From positions 124,001 through 188,000 of the forward strand of contig JAJEEK010000008.1 of NCBI GenBank assembly GCA_022821065.1: a DNA stretch of 64,000 bases, in the 5' to 3' direction. This stretch comes from Candidatus Poribacteria bacterium. Its GTDB lineage: Bacteria; Poribacteria; WGA-4E; WGA-3G. This document shows, in pieces, positions 7,078 to 14,204 of the stretch; positions within the stretch are counted from its first letter, which is position 1; every line of letters starts with the position of its first letter. The notes under the pieces were generated by a model. The model made no database searches, was not told the origin of the DNA, and saw only the letters and a list, made by a program, of their open reading frames with translations. The position numbers and the translations under genes are program-made.

Positions 7078-8832
7078 CTACAAGGAAAAATAATATTCCC
7101 GTATTTTGGTTGCCATGAGTTTTTTACGTTCATTCAAAAATTCATCGTAGTTTCCAAAAACACCTTCAGGAATGCAGTGACTGTCAAGATTCTGCTGCAA
7201 TTCATCAAGATTATTTATTCCTCCGTAGGCAGGGTTTCCTTCTCTACATCCAGTTTGTAACCTTGAAAAATATGTTGTGGGTGCTGTGTTGCCAATTGCG
7301 ATATTGATATCTTTTTGCGTGATCGCGAGATTTGCCAGTTGATTGTGTTGATTCTTTGCAATACCTAACTTTTGTAAATGATTCTTGGGAAAGATATGAT
7401 GAATATCTCTCTGACCTCCGAAAAGGTCCCTTATTGTCATATCACTTGACAAAAATCCTTTAGTATTCTTTTTGATTTGGCTTGCCAGAAACAGGTTGAA
7501 ATAGACATTCCTAGGGCCTGAGACGTTGAGTTTCTGCATAAGCTCTTCATTCCAAAAGGCATCTGAAAGTCCTGAGCGCTCTAATCCTTCAAGGTACGCT
7601 TCAATTTCTTCGGCAGTGGTCATATTTCGGACATCTTCACCCAAGGTGGCTTGCGGTTCCCCACTGTATCTTTCTGTTAATACAGACATCGCAAACCATC
7701 GGCGGACCAATTTTTCAATCTGGTTAGCATTCACATTTTGTGAGCGTAAAATCAAAAATAGGGTATAAGCAGAATTAACGGCATTTCTTGCCGTAAGCAT
7801 TGATGCATCTACGAATCCTGCTGATCGCAATATCGTAACAAAACGCTTGAAATTAGTTTCGTTTATATAGCTTCGCAGACTGGTTTCAAGTCGACGAAAG
7901 ATGTCTTCTACAGAATCACCGGAAAGCAGATCCACCAAGTGAGTTAAATCTCCACGCTTGAATTCTGATGCAAAAACCACTCGAAGCATGTCAGTATAGG
8001 CAGGGATATAGATATTATCACTCCAATTCTCTAACCATTCTATCAATCGAAAATAATCTGTATTGGCGAAGGCCTGATCTTCAATTAAACGACTATGTGC
8101 TTCAGGGACAGTTGCCAGATGACAAAAGTAGTCAATGGACTGACGCAATAAGTGACCGTTGTACTGTTCACTCGCAGCGAGTTTGGACATAATGAAATCC
8201 GCTGCACTTAAACGCACACCCGTTCCATTAATACGGACGAAAATCTCTACGACAGTTTCTACATCTATGTCTTCATTGAGATCAATAACGCCGAAAGAAT
8301 TGTTCCGAATCTCATAAAGTTTCCCTATACGTTCCCCCATTTCATATCTGTCTACCCCGTCGTTCTTCTCACAGTATTCATCAACTAATCGGAGCAAGCC
8401 GGAATTAGAATTGAAAACAACGGAGATGTCAGAAATCCATTCTGGGTCTTTACGGATAACTTTAGTAGCCACCGCGAAACTTTCCGTATCAGGATGAAAA
8501 GCTATCTGAATTTGCTGTTCCCTATATTTTTTGGTCAAAACCTTTTTTCCCAACAATGCTGCTCGAAGTGCCATTGTGCGCTGTTGCCCATCAATCAAGA
8601 TCCGTTCACGGGTTGATGATTCGCCACCTCGGAGGGAAACATCCGACTTCGGCCAAGTAATGAGATACCCAACCGGGTAACCGTGGTAAAGCGAATCAAT
8701 AAAGTCACGCACTTTCGGTGCTGTCCAAACGAAAGGTCTTTGGATCTCTGGAATAACTATATCTTCGGTTTTAATCCAATTCAACAATGTCTCAACAGAA
8801 TATTGATGTAACGAATAACAGGAGTTTGGCAT
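7078..8832 (-). CDS. DUF262/DUF1524 (GmrSD-like) protein
   Basis: A 584-residue protein. The N-terminal DUF262 domain shows IPEIQRPFVWTAPKVRDF, YPVGYLITW and the ParB-like ILIDGQQRTMAL motif, which uses NTP in GmrS-type enzymes. The C-terminal DUF1524 HNH nuclease shows DIHHIFPKNHL and LANLAIT. Fused proteins of this type cut modified phage DNA (type IV restriction) or act as nicking effectors in other defence systems. The start follows AAGGAAAATAA. It precedes the BsaWI-like gene by 24 bases and follows a TPR gene ending 48 bases away, all on one strand, so the three may form one defence operon. Confidence 0.8.
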   Translation of the reverse strand: MPNSCYSLHQYSVETLLNWIKTEDIVIPEIQRPFVWTAPKVRDFIDSLYHGYPVGYLITWPKSDVSLRGGESSTRERILIDGQQRTMALRAALLGKKVLTKKYREQQIQIAFHPDTESFAVATKVIRKDPEWISDISVVFNSNSGLLRLVDEYCEKNDGVDRYEMGERIGKLYEIRNNSFGVIDLNEDIDVETVVEIFVRINGTGVRLSAADFIMSKLAASEQYNGHLLRQSIDYFCHLATVPEAHSRLIEDQAFANTDYFRLIEWLENWSDNIYIPAYTDMLRVVFASEFKRGDLTHLVDLLSGDSVEDIFRRLETSLRSYINETNFKRFVTILRSAGFVDASMLTARNAVNSAYTLFLILRSQNVNANQIEKLVRRWFAMSVLTERYSGEPQATLGEDVRNMTTAEEIEAYLEGLERSGLSDAFWNEELMQKLNVSGPRNVYFNLFLASQIKKNTKGFLSSDMTIRDLFGGQRDIHHIFPKNHLQKLGIAKNQHNQLANLAITQKDINIAIGNTAPTTYFSRLQTGCREGNPAYGGINNLDELQQNLDSHCIPEGVFGNYDEFLNERKKLMATKIREYYFSL

Positions 8833-8879
8833 TTATTTTCCTTGACAGTTGAAGTTATACATTCAACGTTTCATTTCTA

Positions 8880-9710
8880 TTATAGGTTCAACATCGCAGC
8901 AATATCTTCCGGCAACTGAACATTGTTTTTCTGCTCAAAGTCAGCGACCCCTTCGTACATCGTATAAAATGTTTTTAGGGTGTTTACCCATAAATTTCTG
9001 GCAAAAATTAGGTCTGATTTAGCACTTTCCCATTCATCCAGATGTAATCGCGTTATACTGCGAGCAGCGTAGACTTCGGTAAGTTTCGGTTCGAGTTCCA
9101 GGACTTTGTCATAATCTTGAATAGCAGACTCAAAATTGCCTACATGAAAGTAAGCCAAGCCTCGCTTAATATAAACGTTTGTAAACGTTGAGTTTAACTT
9201 TATCGCTTTGCTATAATCTGCAATGGCTTTGTCATACTCACCTTTTTCACAATAAGTGGTGCCACGGTCATAATAGACTTCAGGATCATTGGGCCGAAGT
9301 TCTGCCTCTGTGCTATAGTCAGCGATGGCCTGGTCATATTCGCCCATACTATGGTGAATGTCAGCGCGGTAGCCATGTCCATCGGAATGTGTCGGATCAA
9401 TTTCTATGGTCATACTAAAGTCTGCTATAGCTTTATCATATTCATCCATTTCGACGTAAATTTTACCACGATTGTAATATGCTTCGGCGTGATCAAGTTT
9501 AAGTGCTATTGTTTTAGTGTAATCTATGATAGCTTTGTCGAAATCAACTATATCACGATACGCGTTGCCGCGATTATAGTACGCCTCAGCATGATCAGGA
9601 TGACGTTCTATGACCTTGCTAAAGTCCACGATAGCTTTGTCATACTCACGTTTTTTGTAGTGAGCAATACCGCGGTTGTAATATGCTTTAGAATCGGTAA
9701 TATCTTGCAT
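8880..9710 (-). CDS. TPR repeat protein with a defence-associated-looking tail
   Basis: A 276-residue, soluble-looking protein. Six to seven 34-residue TPRs of the AYYNRGIAHYKKREYDKAI type fill residues 6-235. The last ~65 residues are different: LDEWESAKSDL then FEQKNNVQLPEDIAAMLNL. The same tail ends the FRG-TPR protein at 29449-30924. TPRs bind partner proteins; the target is unknown. The start ATG follows AGGGAAATCATA. It is first in a possible operon with the DUF262 and BsaWI-like genes, which suggests, but does not prove, a role in that system. Confidence 0.8.
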   Translation of the reverse strand: MQDITDSKAYYNRGIAHYKKREYDKAIVDFSKVIERHPDHAEAYYNRGNAYRDIVDFDKAIIDYTKTIALKLDHAEAYYNRGKIYVEMDEYDKAIADFSMTIEIDPTHSDGHGYRADIHHSMGEYDQAIADYSTEAELRPNDPEVYYDRGTTYCEKGEYDKAIADYSKAIKLNSTFTNVYIKRGLAYFHVGNFESAIQDYDKVLELEPKLTEVYAARSITRLHLDEWESAKSDLIFARNLWVNTLKTFYTMYEGVADFEQKNNVQLPEDIAAMLNL

Positions 9711-9780
9711 TATGATTTCCCTAAATGTTCATAGATGTGTTGGTCTTTGTCCCGTCAAAGTTGAAAGGTATAGGCATCGT

Positions 9781-9799
9781 GAGCACAGCTCGCTCCTAC
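9781..9799. repeat. Dispersed 19-bp repeat (GAGCACAGCTCGCTCCTAC)
   Basis: The same sequence, with one mismatch and in the opposite orientation, lies at 29417-29435. Both copies are in gaps beside TPR-protein genes. The GAGC...GCTC ends make it partly palindromic. Confidence 0.5.
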
Positions 9800-9840
9800 A
9801 AACCTGCCTGTGAATGGAGACTCGTTTTTTTTATTTCAGA

Positions 9841-10599
9841 TCACCATTCTTCGTCTGGTGCTTCGAGGAACTGCTTCGCGAGTGCGACGCAGGCGAGCGC
9901 GTCTTTACCGTATCCATCCGCACCCATGTCGTCTGCGAATGTTTGCGTGACGGGTGCGCCGCCGACCATAATTTTCACTTCTTCGCGTAGGTCTTCGTCA
10001 ATAAAGGCATCAATCGTTTTTCCCATGTTCGGCATCGTTGTGGTCAGGAGTGCTGACATCCCTAAAATTGGGGCCTCGTATTCCTCAACAGCCTCAATGA
10101 ATTCGTCTTCAGAGGTATCAACACCGAGATCGTGTACCACAAAACCTGCGCCACGCAACATCATGATACAGAGGTTTTTACCGATGTCGTGTAGGTCGCC
10201 TTTGACGGTTCCCATAATCACTGTCCCGATGGGTTCAATCCCAGAATCGGAAAGGATTGGTTCAATATGTGTCATCCCTGCTTTCATGGCGCGGGCACAC
10301 GCCAACACCTCTGGCACAAAGATAAAGTTTTCTCGGAACTTGATGCCGACGATACCCATTCCTGCGATGAGTCCATCGTCCATAATTTCCAACGCTTCGG
10401 TGCCGTCTTGTAGTGCCGTTTCTGTCAACTCGTCAACGGTGTGATGGTCGCCGTCGATAAGTGCAGCAGCAATGTCCTGCATAGCCGGAGTTGCCTGCGC
10501 GAATATCTCAATGGTGCGTGTGATCTCATCAGGTTCCTCAAGGAACTCTTCAATTTCTTCGCGAATAAAGTCGTTTGCGATGTCGTTAATAGATGCCAC
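9841..10599 (-). CDS. Corrinoid (B12)-binding methyltransferase protein, MtaC/MtbC type
   Basis: 252 residues. An N-terminal helical cap (residues 1-100) is followed by a cobalamin-binding Rossmann domain. The signature GDLHDIGKNLCIMMLRGAG has His137 as the lower cobalt ligand (DxHxxG), and VVHDLGVD follows. Such proteins carry a methyl group on cobalt between a substrate-specific methyltransferase and an acceptor enzyme. I chose the GTG at 10597-10599 because GAGGAGG sits 11 bases upstream; a longer frame reaches 10656 without a ribosome site. The methyltransferase (1579-2709) and the reductive activator (4222-6105) are nearby. No MtaB/MttB-like donor enzyme is in the window. Confidence 0.9.
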   Translation of the reverse strand: MASINDIANDFIREEIEEFLEEPDEITRTIEIFAQATPAMQDIAAALIDGDHHTVDELTETALQDGTEALEIMDDGLIAGMGIVGIKFRENFIFVPEVLACARAMKAGMTHIEPILSDSGIEPIGTVIMGTVKGDLHDIGKNLCIMMLRGAGFVVHDLGVDTSEDEFIEAVEEYEAPILGMSALLTTTMPNMGKTIDAFIDEDLREEVKIMVGGAPVTQTFADDMGADGYGKDALACVALAKQFLEAPDEEW

Positions 10600-10699
10600 G
10601 TGTTTTGAATTCCTCCTCAAAAATGCCATGATACCACACACCGAAAAAAATGACAAATGAAATTTACATTGAAAAGAGGCATTCGGTAAATATAAATTT

Positions 10700-10729
10700 A
10701 ATAGGCGCGCTTTGGGGAGCGCGCCTATT
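10700..10729 (-). terminator. Strong hairpin after the TRAP binding-protein gene
   Basis: A 12-bp perfect stem (AATAGGCGCGCT with AGCGCGCCTATT) around a TTGGGG loop, 37 bases past the stop of the gene at 10766-11815. The tract after it is A/T-rich but not a clean T run, so it may also act as a repeat or mRNA stabiliser. Confidence 0.7.
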
Positions 10730-10765
10730 GTTGAGAGGTTTGCTGATGTCCTGCGTCAGTGTTAC

Positions 10766-11815
10766 CTATTGGTTTTTCCGGTATTTTTCCAAGAGTGCGT
10801 TGATTTTGTCGAGAAATTCTTGGGAGTAAATCTGACCGACGAGTGCTTTATGCGTTTCTGCAGCGATTGCATCCCACGCTTCGCGCGCATCGTCCTCAAA
10901 CTCGACGACTTGGAGACCTGCTTTCTTTTGTAATGCCTCAACCGCTCTATCGTTATCCTTCCGAATCTGTTCAATCAGGGAGGCTTGGTACTTGTCCCCG
11001 ACTTCACGCAAAACTTGCTGCTCCTGCGCGGTCAGTTGATCGAACTTTTCTTTCGTTATAACCGTGGCACCGACACCGACGCTCACGGGGAGGTTCGTCA
11101 TGTATTTGAATTTATCATGCCATTGGAGTGCGACAGTGACGTAGGGTGATGCAGTTACGGTGTTGATCTGCCCTGAATAAAGCGAGGACAAGACCTGTGT
11201 AACTTCTCTGGGTACCGTTGCAATCTCGGCGTTTTTGTAGAATTCGAGTGCGATTTTGTCGCTTGTCCGAGCCCACATCTTGACGCTTGGCGATTGAATG
11301 TCAGCAATCGTGCGGATCGGTTCATTGCTGAAGATATAGTAGAAACCGATGTCTCCCATCCCAATTAGGACATACCCGGTCTCCATAAACTTTTTATCAA
11401 GGTCTTCGCGAAGAAAATCTCGGACATGATCGAGTTCTTCATAGTTTCTGAACATCCGCGGCAATTGGAAGATGAGTACCTCTTTCTGTATTTCACCGAG
11501 GCCGGTGGCTGTCATCGCGCCAGAATGGATCAATCCGGCACGCATCTTACGGATGACATCGAGTTCGTCGCCTTGAACGCCGTTTGGATAGATACGGAGT
11601 CCGATTTCGTTATTTGTTTTTGCGCGAATCTCTCTCGCCATCGCCTCGAAATTGTTCATCCATGTGGAGCCTTTCGGTGCAAGCGTCGCGAATTTAATAG
11701 ATTCCGCAGCGAAAAGTGTTGTCGGTGCGGTTAACATCCCTAAAATCAGTAGACCTATCAATGCCAATTTAAGTTTGGAAACGGCACCAACGTAGCCTGT
11801 TTTCTTTATTTTCAT
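10766..11815 (-). CDS. TRAP transporter solute-binding protein, DctP family (TatP-like)
   Basis: A 349-residue periplasmic protein. Residues 14-36 form a signal peptide (LKLALIGLLILGMLTAPTTLFAAES). The mature part has the DctP fold, starting IKFATLAPKGSTWMNNF; the Arg in SVKMWARTSDKIALEFY sits where TRAP proteins bind the ligand carboxylate. It captures a ligand, often an organic acid, for a DctQM membrane pair. Its ATG overlaps the stop of the upstream tatT gene (TAATG), so the two are translationally coupled. This TatT-plus-binding-protein pairing is the TPAT type of TRAP system. No DctQ or DctM gene is in the window. The ligand is unknown. Confidence 0.9.
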   Translation of the reverse strand: MKIKKTGYVGAVSKLKLALIGLLILGMLTAPTTLFAAESIKFATLAPKGSTWMNNFEAMAREIRAKTNNEIGLRIYPNGVQGDELDVIRKMRAGLIHSGAMTATGLGEIQKEVLIFQLPRMFRNYEELDHVRDFLREDLDKKFMETGYVLIGMGDIGFYYIFSNEPIRTIADIQSPSVKMWARTSDKIALEFYKNAEIATVPREVTQVLSSLYSGQINTVTASPYVTVALQWHDKFKYMTNLPVSVGVGATVITKEKFDQLTAQEQQVLREVGDKYQASLIEQIRKDNDRAVEALQKKAGLQVVEFEDDAREAWDAIAAETHKALVGQIYSQEFLDKINALLEKYRKNQ

Positions 11816-12726
11816 TATTTTGTGTCTCCTTCCATCATTTCTAAATCAAAAAGCATATCCGTCTGACCGAGCCAGCGTTTAGCGCGTGATTTTGCGAGGG
11901 CGGTTGCGGCCTCTTCACCCGGAAAAATGTCATCCGGTGCATCGATAACTTCCTGCAACATTTGTTTGTAGAGGTGGACGTCCTGTTGAGGATAGGCGTA
12001 GTAGCGTGCGCGATAAAATTTTGCCAACAGAAATTTGCCGTCATTCAGTTCATCGACCTTATCAAGGTATCCCTTCGCTTTTTCTGGATCGCCGCCGATG
12101 GACGGAGATCGGTCGCCGTAATAGACAGCGTAGAAGAGATAGGCACTACCGAAGTAGAAGGTATCGTCCAACTCAAGCACACGTTGCATCATCGCTTCGA
12201 CGCGATCGAGGTCGATGACTTGCATCGGGTCATCTTTCTGGAGGCTGATACCGCGCGCCATCGCGTAAGCAGCCCAAAAGAGCGGTTCCACCTGTTTTTT
12301 CTTCAGTTTCTGGAGTGCTCCTTTTAGATCATCAAGGGGTACATTTCTCGCGTCCTTAAAGGTTTTATCCGATTTTGCTAACACTTTAAAGGCGTATTCT
12401 TCAGCGCGTACGTAGTGTCCGATTGCTTGTGAACGCATTTCTGCTGCTGTTTCAAAGTTTCCGGAGATCTCTGCGTCTTCCATCTTATCTTCGAGGAAAC
12501 CGCTGTAAGATGCGTGTGCGCGTGCGGTTTTGGTGATAAGTCCGCTGTTTCCAGTCTTCGCCAAACGTTCAAGCGTTCCGAGGTTTTTAGCGAGCGTGGA
12601 TTCTACGACGACTAAATTGCCCTCCGACTGAATCCGGGACAGTTTTGCCAGGCCACAGCCACCTAAGAATATAGGCAAGAGCAGTAGCAGCAGAAGTGTT
12701 TGGAACCTCAAATGGTTATGTGTCAT
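11815..12726 (-). CDS. TatT family lipoprotein (TRAP-associated TPR protein)
   Basis: 303 residues. A lipoprotein signal peptide ends in the lipobox LGGC (Cys24 region), so the protein is membrane-anchored on the periplasmic side. The rest is helical with TPR-like segments, including FWAAYAMARGISLQKDDP and FYFGSAYLFYAVYYGDRSP, which fit the TatT (T component) family. TatT forms a trimer with a hydrophobic pore and docks DctP-type binding proteins in TPAT systems. The overlap TAATG with the next gene supports a shared job. It starts at 12726, after a 200-base gap of repeats. Confidence 0.88.
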   Translation of the reverse strand: MTHNHLRFQTLLLLLLLPIFLGGCGLAKLSRIQSEGNLVVVESTLAKNLGTLERLAKTGNSGLITKTARAHASYSGFLEDKMEDAEISGNFETAAEMRSQAIGHYVRAEEYAFKVLAKSDKTFKDARNVPLDDLKGALQKLKKKQVEPLFWAAYAMARGISLQKDDPMQVIDLDRVEAMMQRVLELDDTFYFGSAYLFYAVYYGDRSPSIGGDPEKAKGYLDKVDELNDGKFLLAKFYRARYYAYPQQDVHLYKQMLQEVIDAPDDIFPGEEAATALAKSRAKRWLGQTDMLFDLEMMEGDTK

Positions 12727-12861
12727 ATAAATTCACCTTATAATTAATTATTTGTGGTGTTTACCCACAATTTTGGGTTAGACGTTACAAACCCTGCCTG
12801 CGGAAAGTGGGTTTTGTACTTTAGAAATTAGAAGTTATAAGTACGCAGTTGATTCACCTAC

Positions 12862-12922
12862 CACCTCTTAACTTATAACTGTTAACTGAAAGGTTGCGTA
12901 GCAACCGTACTGTTAACTGCGT
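12862..12922. repeat. Intergenic AACTGTTAACTG-type repeat with a 21-bp palindromic core
   Basis: Stepped copies of ACTTATAACTGTTAACTG flank the hairpin GGTTGCGTAGCAACC at about 12893-12907, followed by GTACTGTTAACTGCGTAC. The hairpin and its GTACTG edge recur in inverted orientation at 41559-41579. It fills the gap between the tatT and YgfZ-like genes. Confidence 0.6.
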
Positions 12923-12929
12923 ACTCGCT

Positions 12930-14039
12930 CTAAGAAAATGGCAATCGTACGACTGTCGCATCGACACGTCCGTCCGATGTTTCAATCTGGACGCGACTGC
13001 CGGGTTCTGTCACTGCGATACGGACGTATCCCAAGGCGATCTCTTTTGCGAGTGTTGGGGCAAAGGTGGCACTTGTAACCCAACCAACCTCTTTATCGCC
13101 GTTGAAAATCGGTGCGTTTGGATGAAGTCTGCAGTCCTCTTGCGCTGTCGGGCTCCCGTCGATTTTCAGACCGCGTAACAAGCGGTTGGGGTGTCCACGA
13201 TATTTCATCCGGGCGACGATCTCTTGTCCGATATAACATCCCTTTTCAAAATCAATGGCGTGTTCTAATTCCGCTTCAAGCGGGATAACAGCATCGGTGA
13301 GTTCCGTGCCATATCTCGGAATACCCGCTTCAATCCGCAGGGATTCAAGGGCATTCCATCCGATAGGTTGAACATTAAATTGTAATCCTTCAGCCATTAA
13401 CGCTTTCCAGAGTGGTTCCAATCCGTCGGTGGCAGTGTAAAGTGTATAACCGATTTCGCCGGTGGTGTCTGTTCGGACACAAGCGACGGCGTTTTTAAAA
13501 AGTGCATCCGCTTCACGCACGCGATTGTGGCGTTCCTGCAAATTTGCCACATCGCTGATCGCGAGAACGGACTGCACAAGTTCAGATGATTTAGGACCCT
13601 GGACAGCAATCGCACCCGTTTTAGCCGTTGCGTCAGAGAATTCAACGTCGTCAGCGATGATGTACTTGTCTAATTCGGTGAAAACATTCTCTGTGGTTTC
13701 CGGTGCAGTGTCAATAGTGATTGTGTCCTTAAGGACATAGATGTTTAAATCGGCGATGATTTTGCCGCGGTGTGTTAGGAGTGTGGCGTAGGTGCCTTGT
13801 CCTGCGGAAAGGCTTTCAACATCGTTTGAGATGATACGGTGCAGAAATTTTGCGCGATCTTCGCCTGCTAACTGATGCCTACCTCGGTAAGAGACATCAG
13901 CAATACCGACGCTATTTCGGACAGCGTGATGCTCGGAAATAGGATCCGTGTAATGGACAGCGACACGCCAGCCTTCGTGCTTCTCTGCAAAGGTCGCGCC
14001 GAGCTGCTCATGAATGTAATGAAGCGGTGTAGTTTTCAT
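12930..14039 (-). CDS. YgfZ/GcvT-family folate-binding protein
   Basis: 369 residues from the ATG at 14037-14039. The GcvT fold is recognisable from VGIADVSYRGRHQLAGEDR at the N-terminus. The motif FEKGCYIGQEIVARMKYRG is the YgfZ signature K-G-C-[YF]-[IV]-G-Q-E. YgfZ supports iron-sulfur enzymes with the help of folate, while GcvT moves a one-carbon unit to tetrahydrofolate. The signature points to the YgfZ side, but the corrinoid genes nearby make a methyl-transfer job to folate possible. A longer frame begins with TTG at 14066 but has no better ribosome site; the chosen start follows AAAGAAAG. Confidence 0.82.
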   Translation of the reverse strand: MKTTPLHYIHEQLGATFAEKHEGWRVAVHYTDPISEHHAVRNSVGIADVSYRGRHQLAGEDRAKFLHRIISNDVESLSAGQGTYATLLTHRGKIIADLNIYVLKDTITIDTAPETTENVFTELDKYIIADDVEFSDATAKTGAIAVQGPKSSELVQSVLAISDVANLQERHNRVREADALFKNAVACVRTDTTGEIGYTLYTATDGLEPLWKALMAEGLQFNVQPIGWNALESLRIEAGIPRYGTELTDAVIPLEAELEHAIDFEKGCYIGQEIVARMKYRGHPNRLLRGLKIDGSPTAQEDCRLHPNAPIFNGDKEVGWVTSATFAPTLAKEIALGYVRIAVTEPGSRVQIETSDGRVDATVVRLPFS

Positions 14040-14127
14040 ATTTTTAAACTTTCTTTTACCCAACAACTCGACTCCGAAACTTTGACTAAGGCACGAGTTG
14101 TTGGTTAAGGTTCAATCAGTTTTCTCG

Positions 14128-14203
14128 CGGTATTAGCCTTCAGCCTTCAGCCAGAGGTTTTTGATTAAACGAACCCCTCTTTGCTGACTGCTGACTGCCA
14201 TCT
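14128..14203. repeat. Intergenic CAGCCTTCAGCC / GCTGACTGCTGACTGCC repeat
   Basis: Short direct steps (GCCTTCAGCCTTCAGCC) face an inverted set (GCTGACTGCTGACTGCC) around AGAGGTTTTTGATTAAACG and CCCCTCT, so the whole region can fold. It lies between the barrel-protein stop (14205) and the YgfZ-like start (14039). Confidence 0.5.
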
Positions 14204-14204
14204 C

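Noticed and set aside
9725..10444. Long plus-strand frame opposite the corrinoid protein
   Set aside because: It is the antisense shadow of a strongly supported gene with a GDLHDIG motif; the translation is Ser/Ala-rich without motifs.
10600..10765. Cobalamin riboswitch near the corrinoid gene
   Set aside because: I looked for the B12-box-like pattern before the corrinoid, activator and methyltransferase genes and did not see it; only the 10700-10729 hairpin is clear.
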